Assembly: GCA_963741615.1 (NCBI GenBank)
Contig: CAVUIU010000001.1
Span: 123,244 to 187,243 of the forward strand
Length of the DNA: 64,000 bases
Source of the DNA: UBA9676 sp963741615
GTDB lineage: Bacteria; Actinomycetota; Actinomycetes; Streptosporangiales; Streptosporangiaceae
Reading direction: 5' to 3'
Positions within the stretch are counted from its first letter, which is position 1, and the number at the start of each line of letters is the position of its first letter. The position numbers and the translations under genes were made by a program. Below, piece after piece: positions 53,265-62,426 of this stretch. Below the pieces are notes generated by a model, which was given only the letters and a program-made list of their open reading frames with translations, was not told the origin of the DNA and ran no database searches.

Positions 53265-53425
53265 GCTGTACAAAGCACGCCACGCCGTGGAATGCGGGAT
53301 CAACCGGCTCAAGCGCACCGGGCCGTCGCCACGCGCTACGACATGCTGGCCGTCCGGTACGAGGCCACCGTCCACATCGCCGCGATCAACGATGGCTCCT
53401 GCCCCACTTTGAAACACGGCTCAGC
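53235..53425 (+). mobile_element. C-terminal fragment of an IS5/IS4-type DDE transposase
   Basis: ELYKARHAVECGINRLKR, then after a one-base break HRAVATRYDMLAVRYEATVH and IAAIN, is the C-terminal block of actinobacterial IS5-family (DDE_Tnp_1) transposases, including the catalytic Glu in AVECGIN. The rest of the element is absent. The following CACTTTGAAACACGGCTC probably is its degraded right end. It has lodged between two decayed genes. Confidence 0.7.
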
Positions 53426-53521
53426 ACTCCAGCTGTAGATCGTTATGTGCCTGGTCTTGGGGCTGTCTGCCGCTGATGGAAACTCAGGTGGCCTCGGCGC
53501 TCGTCTGGGTAGAGTCGCGCA

Positions 53522-54021
53522 GTGCCCGAGCTGCAGCGCTGGATGCTGGCCATGCCCCGGCGGTCCTGGCCTTCGAGCTGGCGAACCGCGCCTACTTCGC
53601 TGCCTTCGTCTCCGACCGCGGCGATGAGTTCTACGACCAGTTCGCCGACCGGTACAGCGCCTTGTTGGCTGAGCAAGAGGCCGGCATCGGCGCCTTCTAC
53701 GTGCTGGTCGCCGAGGATGGCTCGGTCTGGGCCGGTTCAACCTGGTCGACGTCGAGGACGGCGCGCCGAAGTCGGCTACCGGGTCGCGCAGCACGTGGCC
53801 GGCCGCGGCGTGGCGACCGCGACCGTCCGGGAGCTGTGCCGCTGGCGGCGGCGCGGCCGGGCTGCGCACACTGAGGGCGGCCACCGCCCGCGGCAATGCC
53901 GCGTCCCAGAAGGTGCTGACCAAGGCCGGGTTCGTCCCGGTGGCCCGGCCGACCCGGCCGACCTCGGCGGTAAGCCAGGCACCTGGTATCAGCGCGACCT
54001 AACCGGAAAATCGGACAGTTA
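53522..54021 (+). pseudogene. GNAT acetyltransferase gene, multiply frameshifted
   Basis: Pieces in different frames align in order with one GNAT protein: LDAGHAPAVLAFELANRAYF and FYDQFADRYSALLAEQEAG; then RFNLVDVEDG; then YRVAQHVAGRGVATATVREL, the acetyl-CoA-binding motif A; then LRTLRAATARGN, ASQKVLTKAGFVPV; finally PADPADLGGKPGTWYQRDL. At least four frame changes occur within 500 bp. It probably acetylated an amine or ribosomal protein. Not functional as read. Confidence 0.7.
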
Positions 54022-54100
54022 GCTGTACGCGGCAGCGCCCCGTCGATCCATGCCCGTCGCGAGCGGCGGCCGGCGGATACCCGGCGGGCCGGGCGGCCGG

Positions 54101-54313
54101 TCAGCTGTCCTCGAGCCGGAACCCGACCTTCATGCCCACCTGGTAGTGGGCCACCCGGCCATCCTCGATCTGGCCCCGGATCTGGGTTATCTCGAACCAG
54201 TCCAGGTGCCGCAGGGTCTGAGACGCCCGGGTCAGGGCGTTGCGGATCGCGGGCTCGACGCCCTCGCTGGAGGTGCCGACGATCTCGGTCACCCGGTACG
54301 TGCGGTCGGTCAT
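54101..54313 (-). CDS. Dodecin family flavin-binding protein
   Basis: A 70-residue dodecin: TYRVTEIVGTSSEGVEPAI and WFEITQIRGQIEDGRVAHYQ, with the Trp/Gln flavin-stacking pair (W-x-Q pattern) and the closing VGMKVGFRLEDS. Dodecins form hollow 12-mers that store or buffer flavins (or CoA). In related actinobacteria it lies close to the fabI/tldD/moaA region, as here. Single gene with its own promoter; none is clear. Confidence 0.92.
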   Translation of the reverse strand: MTDRTYRVTEIVGTSSEGVEPAIRNALTRASQTLRHLDWFEITQIRGQIEDGRVAHYQVGMKVGFRLEDS

Positions 54314-54505
54314 GATCCCTCCGTCGTGGTCCTGGCGCTTTCACCGCCGGGGGCGGGCACCGCGGGCCGGGCCCGCGCGTCCGCCTGGTGATGATCATGG
54401 CATCGTTATCGTTATGGTTCCCGATATCGCGGAGTTCGAGCGAGGCGTGGGAACTGCTCTCCCACCCGGGGATGACGCAGCGCGCGGCCGGCATAGCTTG
54501 AAGTA

Positions 54506-54961
54506 GTGATGGTCATGCGCAGGGTCCGCCGCACCAGCGCCCATCTGGTCACCGAGGCACCCCGGTCAAAGTCGGAGGACATCTCCTACCGCGAGCGCCG
54601 TTACCTGGCCATGATGGGGTTCCGGGTACTGTGCTTCGTGGTCGCCGTGATCCTGTTTGCCCAGGGTGCGGGCTGGCTGGCGGCCATCCCCGCGGTCGGT
54701 GCCATCGTCATCCCGTATTTCGCCGTGGTGTTCGCGAACGGCGGCCGGGAGCCCAGCAACACCAAGGGTTTCCGCGCCTATGAACCGAACCTGCCGGTGC
54801 TTTACCGGCCGCCGGGCGACGATTCTCCTGATGGCGGCGCGGGCGGTCGCGGCCAGGAAGATCCCGGATACGATGCGGGTACCCAGCCCGGGAGTAGGAC
54901 AACAACAACCTCCCCGGTAGACAGGGGTCCCCCGGTGTGGACAGAGCTGTGCTGCGGTTAG
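54506..54961 (+). CDS. DUF3099 family membrane protein
   Basis: A ~150-residue protein. VTEAPRSKSEDISYRERRYL leads to two hydrophobic helices (about 36-55 and 57-75) and the conserved VVFANGGREPS and FRAYEPNLPVL of DUF3099. The tail beyond residue ~110 is acidic/Gly-rich and not conserved. Several start codons are adjacent (GTG, ATG at 54509, ATG at 54515), none with a strong binding site. Function unknown; the gene is typically near moaA and dodecin. Confidence 0.78.
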   Translation: MMVMRRVRRTSAHLVTEAPRSKSEDISYRERRYLAMMGFRVLCFVVAVILFAQGAGWLAAIPAVGAIVIPYFAVVFANGGREPSNTKGFRAYEPNLPVLYRPPGDDSPDGGAGGRGQEDPGYDAGTQPGSRTTTTSPVDRGPPVWTELCCG

Positions 54962-55000
54962 GAAAACAGCACCGCGACGGGATGCGGGCGTAATCCGGTC

Positions 55001-55032
55001 TTGACGCACAAGGGGGGGTTTCGGTGTAAGCT
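55001..55032 (+). promoter_or_regulatory. Probable sigma-70-type promoter of the 6C-like RNA
   Basis: TTGACG at 55001-55006 as -35 and TAAGCT (55027-55032) or TGTAAG (55025-55030) as -10. Spacing is 18-20 nt, slightly long. A start near 55037-55039 would begin the transcript exactly at the first hairpin. The local drop in G+C supports a promoter. Confidence 0.45.
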
Positions 55033-55037
55033 TCATA

Positions 55038-55148
55038 CGGTGCTCTGGTCCCCCGTCGGAGCACCTGCCGGCGTTCCGGGCCCCCGTCGGAACGCCGATG
55101 AATGCGACGCCGGGTGGTTTGCCCCCGTAGCCACCCGGCGTCGCTCTA
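55038..55148 (+). ncRNA. 6C-type small RNA with three C-rich-loop hairpins
   Basis: Three successive hairpins, each displaying CCCCCGT in its loop. H1 55039-55065 (stem GGTGCTC), H2 55070-55096 (stem GGCGTTCC), H3 55104-55144 (14-bp stem GCGACGCCGGGTGG), the last also able to act as terminator. The 6C RNA motif of actinobacteria is defined by consecutive hairpins with C-runs in the loops (M. tuberculosis B11 and Streptomyces homologues are regulators of translation through C-rich loops). Here the runs are five C, and there are three loops rather than two. Confidence 0.75.
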
Positions 55149-55149
55149 T

Positions 55150-55560
55150 GTTCGCTGGCAACTGGCCCCTCTCCGCGGCCCACCCTGTCCTGTCCGGGCG
55201 GACACTCCTGGGTTCTCGTCGCCCCATCTTCGCAGGGCCCTGACCATGCGGTCGGGTGCTGACCACCTGCGACGACCTGTCCTGGGCGCCCCGGGCCCGG
55301 AGGCGGCGGCGCGTCGCGGCTGCCCTGGGCCGGCGGAACCCCGGCCCTGCCGAGGGATGCGGCTCGCCCAGGGCCGCCTGGCCTGGCCTGGCCGACCCGG
55401 CCTGCGGGCGGTCTGCCACGATGATTAACCTGGACTTCCTATGAAACCCACAGACCAGCGGCACAACCGGACCATTTAACGCAACAATTTACCCCAGAAG
55501 TGTTCGGACGGCCGAACTATTGTCACAGCCGGGTAATACTAATTGTTAGCAGAAGTCGTA
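55150..55560. other. Intergenic region after the 6C-like RNA
   Basis: No supported gene. The first ~270 nt are G+C-rich without recognisable structure. The last ~130 nt (from about 55425) are conspicuously AT-rich, which is unusual here and probably contains the downstream flank of the ABC exporter genes. No tRNA or clear repeat. Confidence 0.4.
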
Positions 55561-56463
55561 CTACTCCGGCCGGCTGAATGTCACAATGGCCACAGCCATC
55601 ATGATCAGTCCCATGGCCGCCACGATCCCCAGTGACAGGCCGATCGGGACCACCCAGCCAGCCCAGGTGATACCCGGTGACAGGGCCTGCTGGGCGTACG
55701 GCGGGAGGTCCAGGTGCGTGAACACCGCGTGCCTCATGGGGCCCACGACATAGGTGAGCGGGTCGATGCGGGTGAGGACGCTGAGCCATCCTGGCAGTCC
55801 GGTCAGCGGGTAGAGCGCACCCGACAGGAAGAACAGCGGCATCACCAGCATCTGGGTGAGTGCCATGAACGCCTGGAACTGGGTGATCCGTGCTGCCATC
55901 ATCACGCCGAACGCGGTGAGCGTGAATGCGAGCAGAAGCAGCTCTCCCACGAGTGTGATCATCAGGACCGGGTTGTAGGGCACGTCCGCCAGGCCGGCGA
56001 GCGCGAGCATGACGATGCCCTGGAAGGTCGCGATCGTCGCGCCGCCCAGGATCTTGCCGATGACGATGGCCGACCGGCTGACCGGCGCTACCAGCATTTC
56101 CCGCAGGAACCCGAATTCCCGGTCCCAGACGATGGAGGCCGCCGAGAAGATGGCGGTGAACATGACCGACATGGCCAGCACGCCGGGATAGATAAAGGCC
56201 TTGAAGCTCACGCCCGGCGGCATGCTGCCCTTGGCCAGCGACGACAGGCCGGTGCCGAGGACGAGCAGGAACAGCAGCGGCTGGATCAGTGAGGTGATCG
56301 CCCGCAGCCGGTCACGCCGGAACCTGATCAGTTCCCGCCGCCACACGATGCTGACGGCACGCAGGTCTGACCGGAGGCTGTGCTCGGGAACCGCCACCCT
56401 GATCTGGCCTGCCAGGGCCGCCTCGTCCGCCGCTGTCACCACCGGGGTTGTCTGGGTCGCCAT
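55561..56463 (-). CDS. ABC-2 type transporter permease (DrrB-like)
   Basis: A 300-residue permease with six hydrophobic segments. FRRDRLRAITSLIQPLLFLLVLGTGLSS opens the ABC-2 fold, and REFGFLREMLVAPVSRSAIVIGKILGGA (about 118-145) is the diagnostic cytoplasmic loop contacting the ATPase. Its start is 3 nt after the ATPase stop. Drug or lipid export is the usual role of DrrAB-type pairs. Regulated by the upstream PadR. Confidence 0.9.
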   Translation of the reverse strand: MATQTTPVVTAADEAALAGQIRVAVPEHSLRSDLRAVSIVWRRELIRFRRDRLRAITSLIQPLLFLLVLGTGLSSLAKGSMPPGVSFKAFIYPGVLAMSVMFTAIFSAASIVWDREFGFLREMLVAPVSRSAIVIGKILGGATIATFQGIVMLALAGLADVPYNPVLMITLVGELLLLAFTLTAFGVMMAARITQFQAFMALTQMLVMPLFFLSGALYPLTGLPGWLSVLTRIDPLTYVVGPMRHAVFTHLDLPPYAQQALSPGITWAGWVVPIGLSLGIVAAMGLIMMAVAIVTFSRPE

Positions 56464-56466
56464 GAT

Positions 56467-57444
56467 CTACCGCCTCCCGGCGCGGAAACGGGCCGCCATC
56501 TGGCGCATCGCGTCGGCGCCGGTTGCCTCGGCATCGCGGATGGTCTTGCCGGTGTAGGACATGAACACGTCGTCGAGCGAGGGGCGGGACACGCTCACCG
56601 CCCGGATGGGAACCGAGAGCCCGGCGAAGAGCCGGGGCACGAACTGCTCGCCGCCGGCCACCGAGAACGTGACCGCGCCCTCGTGGATGCCGGCCTCGAT
56701 GCCGAACTCGCGGCTGAGCTCGGCGATGGTGGCCGTGTCGTCAGCGGTGTGGATCTGCACCCGGTCCTTGCCGACGCTCGCCTTCAGCGCCTCCGGGGTG
56801 TCGATCGCCACGATCTTCCCGTGATCGATGATGGCGATCCGGTCGCAGTGCTCGGCCTCATCCATGTAATGGGTGGTCAGGAAGATGGTGATGTCCTCAC
56901 GCGCCTTCAGCTCGTTGATGTACGCCCAGATCGAGGTGCGCGTCTGCGGGTCGAGCCCCACCGTCGGCTCGTCCAGGAACAGCACCCGCGGCGCATGCAG
57001 CAGGCCGCGGGCGATCTCCAGGCGGCGCTGCATGCCGCCCGAGTACGTCATCACCAGGCTGTCCCGCCGGTCCCACAGGCCGACCATCTCCATGACCTGC
57101 TGCATCCGTGGCGCCACCGCCGCCGCGGGCACCCCGTACAGGTCGGCGTGGAAACGCAGGTTCTGCGCGCCGGTGAGGTAGTTGTCCAGCGTGGTGTCCT
57201 GGAACACCAGGCCGATGTTCCGGCGGACAGCGTCGCGCTCCGCGACCACGTCGTGGCCGGCGACCCTGGCGGATCCGGCGGTGGGCCGGGCCAGCGTGCA
57301 GAGGATCTTGATGGTGGTGGACTTCCCCGCGCCGTTGGGGCCGAGGAAACCGAACGTCTCACCCGCGAGCACGTCGAAGCCGATGCCGCGCACGGCCTCG
57401 ATGTCGCCATAGTTCTTGATCAGGTCGACGACCGTGATCGCCAT
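56467..57444 (-). CDS. ABC transporter ATP-binding protein (DrrA-like)
   Basis: A 325-residue ATPase: Walker A GPNGAGKSTT, signature YSGGMQRRLEIARGL, Walker B VLFLDEPTVGLDPQ, H-loop TTHYMDEAE, and the DrrA C-terminal region (VSRPSLDDVFMSYTGK). It energises the DrrB-like permease encoded 3 nt downstream. The PadR gene lies 39 nt upstream on the same strand, so regulator, ATPase and permease form one operon. Confidence 0.92.
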   Translation of the reverse strand: MAITVVDLIKNYGDIEAVRGIGFDVLAGETFGFLGPNGAGKSTTIKILCTLARPTAGSARVAGHDVVAERDAVRRNIGLVFQDTTLDNYLTGAQNLRFHADLYGVPAAAVAPRMQQVMEMVGLWDRRDSLVMTYSGGMQRRLEIARGLLHAPRVLFLDEPTVGLDPQTRTSIWAYINELKAREDITIFLTTHYMDEAEHCDRIAIIDHGKIVAIDTPEALKASVGKDRVQIHTADDTATIAELSREFGIEAGIHEGAVTFSVAGGEQFVPRLFAGLSVPIRAVSVSRPSLDDVFMSYTGKTIRDAEATGADAMRQMAARFRAGRR

Positions 57445-57483
57445 CGGCCGCTGCCCGTTTCCGGCGGGCCGCCCGGACCAGCG

Positions 57484-58239
57484 CTACGCCACCCGGTCTT
57501 CCATCCCGCGCTGGCCGTGCGCTGCCACCGTTACCGCCTCCCTGAGGTCCGTTCCGAGCCTGGGGGAGGACATGTCTGCCGGATCTTCGGCCTGCTGTGC
57601 GTCGTCGTCGGCGGCGAGGATCCGGTACAGGCTACGCCGCGCGTCGGTCAGGATCTGGTGCGCCTGGGCCACCTGGGCCTGGCTGCCGACCCGCACGACC
57701 TGGATGGCCGCCATCGCCACCTGCCCGAACAGGTCCCGCAACTCGATCGCGTCGTCACCGACACTGCTCGCGACCACGTCCCAGGGCGCACGGACCTCGT
57801 CCGGGTGTGCCGCGATATATGCCTGGCCCTCGGTGGTCAGCGCGTACCTGCGGCGCCCGCCCTCGGGGGTCTCGGCCTGGATCAGCGCCTCGTCCTCGAG
57901 TTGCTGCAGGGCCGGGTAGACCGACCCGGGACTGGGGCGCCAGACTCCCCCACTCCGCTCGCTGATCTCCTGGATGATCTGGTAGCCGTTCCTGGGCTCC
58001 TCGGCCAGCAGCGCGAGCGCGGCGGCGCGGACGTCGCCACGCTTGACCCGCGGGCCACGCATGAACTTCGCCTCACCGAACCACATCCCACGCCCGGAGG
58101 GCCCCATCCGGGCCCCCATCCTCCGCGCCTGCCCGGGCCGCCGGGCCCGGGCGGGCCGCCATCCGCACCCTGCTGCGGCCGCCGTGACGGTGCCGCCGGC
58201 CCTCGTGCTCGCCTTGCGTCTCCCACGCCTCTTCGTCAT
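57484..58239 (-). CDS. PadR family transcriptional regulator
   Basis: A 251-residue regulator. The winged helix lies at about 60-135 (AALALLAEEPRNGYQIIQEI, VWRPSPGSVYPALQQLEDEAL, RRRYALTTEGQAYI), followed by a C-terminal helical Vir_act-like region with coiled potential. An unusually long ~60-residue basic, Gly/Ala-rich N-terminal extension precedes it; an internal ATG near FMRGPRVKRGDVRAAA would remove it. It probably represses the DrrAB-like exporter operon. A CGATATATCG palindrome lies upstream. Confidence 0.85.
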   Translation of the reverse strand: MTKRRGRRKASTRAGGTVTAAAAGCGWRPARARRPGQARRMGARMGPSGRGMWFGEAKFMRGPRVKRGDVRAAALALLAEEPRNGYQIIQEISERSGGVWRPSPGSVYPALQQLEDEALIQAETPEGGRRRYALTTEGQAYIAAHPDEVRAPWDVVASSVGDDAIELRDLFGQVAMAAIQVVRVGSQAQVAQAHQILTDARRSLYRILAADDDAQQAEDPADMSSPRLGTDLREAVTVAAHGQRGMEDRVA

Positions 58240-58321
58240 GCATGGGCCTGCTCCCTTCTCCTGGCTCCGCTGACACTTGTCGTACTTCCCCGGAACCATC
58301 ATTTGCTTCTAGACATCTCAA

Positions 58322-58331
58322 CGATATATCG
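58322..58331. promoter_or_regulatory. CGATATATCG palindrome, likely PadR operator
   Basis: A perfect 10-bp AT-centred palindrome 83 nt upstream of the padR start, in the only AT-rich stretch of the region. ATAT-centred operators are common for PadR-type repressors of DrrAB-like genes in actinobacteria. Inference from position and symmetry. Confidence 0.45.
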
Positions 58332-58470
58332 AAATAGTCGCCATGGCAAGCCACGGACACGGTCGTGGATGGGGTGAGCTTGCGGGCGGGCCGCCGCCCG
58401 GGCGCCGGGTGCTCCGGGTGCGCCGACAGCCGGGCCGAAGGCGCCGCGGCCGGCTGGCCGCTTGTCCCGG

Positions 58471-59466
58471 TCAGCCGCCGATGGCCGACATGGGCCGGGC
58501 GGGCTGGAGGAAGCCGGGGTCGTTGATGCCGTGGCCGGGAAGTTTCGCCGCCACCGCCCGCCGCCAGATCCCGGCCAGCTCCTCGTCGCTGGCCCCGGCC
58601 CTCATCGGATCCCGCAGGTTGCTTTCGGTGCGCGCGAACAGGCAGTTGCGGACCTGGCCGTCCGCGGTCAGCCGGACCCGGTCGCACGCCCCGCAGAAGG
58701 GCCTGGTCACCGAGCCGATCACGCCTACCCGGGCCGGGCCGCCATCCACCAGGAAGGTCTCGGCGGGCGCCGAGCCCCGGGTGTGCTCATCGTCCGGGGT
58801 GAGCAAGAACTCCGCCGACAGCGCCGCCAGGATCTCGTCCGCGGAGACCATGTTCTCCCGGCGCCAGCCGTGCTGGGCGTCCAGCGGCATCTGCTCGATG
58901 AACCGCAGCTGATACCCGCGCTCCAGGCAGAACCGCAGCAGCGGCACCGCCTCATCGGAGTTGACGCCGCGCATCAGCACCGTGTTCACCTTGACCGGCG
59001 CCAGCCCGGCGGCGGCCGCCGCCGCCAGCCCCGCCAGCACGTCAGCGAGCCGGTCCCGCTTGGCGAGCGTGCGGAAGACGTCGGGCCGGAGCGTGTCGAG
59101 CGACACGTTGATCCGGTCCAGGCCGGCCTCGGCGAGCGCGCCGGCCAGCCGGGCCAGCCCGATCCCGTTGGTGGTGAGCGAGATCTCCGGCCGGGGCCGG
59201 AGCGCGGCGGTGCGGGCGACGATGTCCGGCAGTCCCCGGCGCAGCAGCGGTTCCCCGCCGGTGTAGCGGATCTCGGTGATCCCCAGCCGCTCGACCCCGA
59301 TCCGGGCCAGGCGCACCACCTCGTCGTCGGTCAGCAGGGTCGGGGTGGGCAGCCAGTCCAGGCCCTCCGGCGGCATGCAGTAGGCGCAGCGCAGGTTGCA
59401 CCGGTCGGTCAGGGACACCCGCAGATCGGTCGCGATCCGCCCATAGGAATCAGCGAGCAACGTCAC
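58471..59466 (-). CDS. moaA: GTP 3',8-cyclase (molybdenum cofactor biosynthesis)
   Basis: A 331-residue radical SAM enzyme: the first 4Fe-4S site CNLRCAYC (CxxxCxxC), RYTGGEPLLRRGL for SAM binding, and the C-terminal second cluster cysteines FCGACDRVRLTADGQVRNCLF. The sequence ends in the double Gly needed for activation. It converts GTP to 3',8-cH2GTP with MoaC, the first step to molybdopterin. The GTG is preceded by GAGGAGG. No moaC or other moa gene is adjacent. Confidence 0.94.
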   Translation of the reverse strand: MTLLADSYGRIATDLRVSLTDRCNLRCAYCMPPEGLDWLPTPTLLTDDEVVRLARIGVERLGITEIRYTGGEPLLRRGLPDIVARTAALRPRPEISLTTNGIGLARLAGALAEAGLDRINVSLDTLRPDVFRTLAKRDRLADVLAGLAAAAAAGLAPVKVNTVLMRGVNSDEAVPLLRFCLERGYQLRFIEQMPLDAQHGWRRENMVSADEILAALSAEFLLTPDDEHTRGSAPAETFLVDGGPARVGVIGSVTRPFCGACDRVRLTADGQVRNCLFARTESNLRDPMRAGASDEELAGIWRRAVAAKLPGHGINDPGFLQPARPMSAIGG

Positions 59467-59684
59467 TTCACCTCCTCGGCCGGGTCAAGGCACATACCAG
59501 CCCCAGCCACTACCCGGCCACCGGCCGCCGGCACCACCACTGCTTACCAGCGCAAACCGCGGCGGCCACCGCCGGATTCCCCAGCCTATGCGCGACGGCC
59601 GCCGAAGCGCGATCTGCGGGGCCGCCGGCCCGTTGCGGGCGCAATGTGGTGCTGGATGGCGATCCGGTCACGGAGAATGGAGTC

Positions 59685-60826
59685 ATGGTTGCGGACACTG
59701 CTATCTGGCGTGATCAGCTCACCTCGCAGGAATGGGCCGAGCTCGGCCGCGGCGCCTGTGTTATCCCGCTCACGCGGCCGGACATCCTCGTGGTGGGCGG
59801 GGGGATCGCGGGAGCGGCCACCGCGATCGCCTGTCACGAGCTGGATCTCGGCTCCGTGCTCCTCATCGAGGCGGGGCGGCTGGGCAGCGGCGCCACCGGC
59901 GGCGCCGCGGGCCTGCTGACGCCGGAGCCGCACGAGTGGAGCGATCCGGAGCCGTTCGTGGAGCTGGCCCGGGCCAGCCTGGACCGGTGGAGCCAGCTCG
60001 ATGAGAGCGTGCCGGGCGGGGTCGGCCTGGTCGACTGGACTGGATCGGCCGGCCCCGAACCGGGCGGCTCCGCCCCCACCTCCAGCCCGCGGTGGAATGG
60101 CTAGAGCCGGGCGATGTCGCCAGCCTGGTCCGGGCCTGGCGCGGCCGATGGCGGGCGCGCCGATCCGCCACCAGGCCAGGGTCAACCCCCTGCGGTCGCT
60201 GGCCCGGCTGGCCGCTGCCTCCCCGCGGTGGCGACCGGCATCGCCGCCATCTCGGTCACCGTCAAGGGCGACAGGCTGGTCTCGGTCACCACCACCTCCG
60301 GTGTGATCACTCCCGGGGCGGTGGTCTTCGCCACCGGGCCGCCCCCGCTGCTGGATGGGCTCCCGCTCGACCCGCCTCCAGCCAGGTCAAGGGCCATCTG
60401 CTGGCCACCGAGCCCACGCCGCTGCGCCTGCCGGGCACGGTCGCCCCCATAGCCACCCAGCTGGAGGACGGCGGCTGCTGGTCGGGGGCACCTTCGACGT
60501 CGGCGACGAAACCCCCAAGGTGCAGCCCAAGGTGATCGAATCCATCCTCGCCGCCCTGTACGCCACCCTGCGGCGGTCCGCGGCCTGAAGGCCGCCTACC
60601 AATGGTGCTGCTTCCGGCCGCGTCATCCGGACGGGCCCCGGTCATCGACCGGGTGCCGGGCCTCAGGAACGCGTGGCTGACCTCGGGACACTTCCGGACC
60701 GGCATCCTCATGGCCCCGATCACCGCGCAGGTGATCTCCCGCTGGATCGCCAGCGACCAGCCGCCGCGGAGGCGGCCGCCTGGAGCATCGCCCGCTTCGC
60801 CGACCGGCGGCCCACCGGTCACTGAC
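59685..60826 (+). pseudogene. FAD-dependent (DAO/glycine-oxidase-like) oxidoreductase, multiply frameshifted
   Basis: The first 115 codons are intact: TRPDILVVGGGIAGAATAIA (FAD dinucleotide motif) and LGSGATGGAAGLL. After that the coding signal hops frames: PAVEWLEPGDVASLVRA; then TVKGDRLVSVTTTSGVITPG; then SQVKGHLLATEPTPLRLPGT; then GTFDVGDETPKVQPKVIESI; then APVIDRVPGLRNAWLTSGHF and GILMAPITAQVISRWI at the end. Six or more frame changes in about 700 bp. Together they form one complete DAO-fold enzyme. Non-functional as read. Confidence 0.75.
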
Positions 60827-60968
60827 CGCCCCGCCCCGGTGGGTGTGACGCCCGGGCGCGGCGCGCAATCAGGCATGACGCAAAACGGGCGCCGCCGCAC
60901 AATGATCCATCCCGTGGGTAGCCGTGGGCACGCAGGGTTTCACCCACCGCCTGCAGGGAGTGAATGTC

Positions 60969-61585
60969 ATGACCAGGATGCTGGAAATCCCCCGCAGCCG
61001 CGGCGCCGTCAGCGGCCTGCTGCTGGTGCTGCTCGGGCTGTGGGGCGCCCTGATCCCGCTCGTCGGTCCCTACTTCCACTACGCCGACACCCGACTCCGC
61101 TTGGACGCTGACGGCCGGCCGGATCTGGCTGGAGATCGTGCCCGGGGTGGCCACGTTCCTTGGCGGGGCCATCCTGCTGGCCAGCGCGTCGCGGCCGCTG
61201 GCCATGTTCGGCGCGGAGCTCGCGGCGGCGGCAGCGCGTGGTTCGCGCTTGGCATGGTGATCATCCCGCTCTGGCCCGCGGCCAGCACGCTGGACCGGGC
61301 TCCCCGGCGGGCACGGCCACGGTCCTCCGGCAGCTTGAGCACCTCGGGTTCTACACCGGCCTCGGCGTGGTGATCGTGTTCGTGGCGGCGCTGGCGCTGG
61401 GCCGGCGACCGTGGTCGGGGTCCGTGACGGCGCCGGCCGAGCGCGGCACGGCCGTGGCCGAGCCGGAACCCGTGGCCGCGTCCGCCACCACCAGGCCCAT
61501 CAGCACGGGCGCCACCACCACGGGCACCACCACCGCGCCTGCGACCGGCACCGGGCGGGCGCGCTCCCTGCACATGTTCGGCCAG
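60969..61585 (+). pseudogene. Four-helix small membrane protein gene with several frameshifts
   Basis: EIPRSRGAVSGLLLVLLGLW and LIPLVGPYFHYA begin a family of actinobacterial membrane proteins. The continuation LEIVPGVATFLGGAILLASA appears in the next frame, WFALGMVIIPLWPAAST back in the first, and LEHLGFYTGLGVVIVFVAAL in a third. A Thr-rich tail follows. Three or more frame breaks; the order of pieces is intact. Confidence 0.6.
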
Positions 61586-61677
61586 TGGCGGGCCGCAGGC
61601 GCCACACCCCTCCGCGGCGCCGTGCCGCCTGCCTCACTACCGCGTGCCGTGGCTCAGCGAGCCCGCCGCGGAGGAGG

Positions 61678-62402
61678 TCACGCCCGAAGCATCGCCACCA
61701 GCTGTGAGGCCAGCCTCATCGCGCTGCTGCGGCCGTTGTCGGCGCCGTCGGTGGACAGCACCGTCACCACGGCGGTGCCGGCCTGCGCGGCCACCAGCGT
61801 GGTGCCGCCGCGCGAGGCGGGGTCGGTCACCGTCATGACATAGCCGCCCGCCGCGAACCGCCGGCTGGCCTGCTCGCTGACCGTGGCCCGGCTGCCCGTC
61901 TGCGGATCGGTGTACCACGGGCAGGCGGTGGCGACCGCGCCCAGCTGGCGCATGACGGCCCGCGAGGTCGTCCCGCGATACACGTCGATCTCCTGCGCGA
62001 TCTCGGACGAGGTGGCCTTGTCGATATAGGCGTCCTCGGCGAACGACACACCGCCGATGCCGGTGATCGACGTCCATGACGTCGCGCCGAGCAGGCGGCA
62101 ATCCGGCTTGGCCGCGGCGGTGCTGCTCGGCTGCTGGTACCCGGACCCGGTGTCCCGCGTGCCCGGGTCGCGCACGTAGCCGCGCGGGAAGTACGCCCGG
62201 GGCTCGAGCAGCCCCCTGACCTGTGTGCCGGTCAGCAGGCCCGCGTCGGGGTTCGCAGGGGACGGCGCCGCGGACGGGGGCCCGCCGCCTCGCCCGGGGC
62301 CGGGGCCTGCGGGGAACCGGTCGTGCAGGCGGCGAGGGCCAGCGGGAGTGCCGCGGCCGTGAGCAACGCGGCGGCTGCCGGGACGAGACGCATTTGGCGC
62401 AT
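61678..62402 (-). pseudogene. Secreted lipoprotein (sensor-domain-like) gene with one frameshift
   Basis: An ATG starts a signal peptide RLVPAAAALLTAAALPLALA with lipobox Cys (ALAAC) and a Pro-rich linker. The frame then ends, and the mature domain continues in another frame from GGPPSAAPSPANPDAGLLTG to the stop (RAYFPRGYVRDPGTRDTGSG, FAEDAYIDKATSSEIAQEID, AVATACPWYTD). This resembles PknH-type extracellular sensor lipoproteins. The break is near 62285 beside a G-run, so a single-base sequencing slip is plausible. Confidence 0.6.
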
Positions 62403-62426
62403 AACCTCTGGATCGGGTGCCATCCG

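Noticed and set aside
59467..59684. Possible Moco riboswitch upstream of moaA
   Set aside because: No conserved Moco-box hairpin pattern was found in the 218-nt gap; the region is simply G+C-rich.
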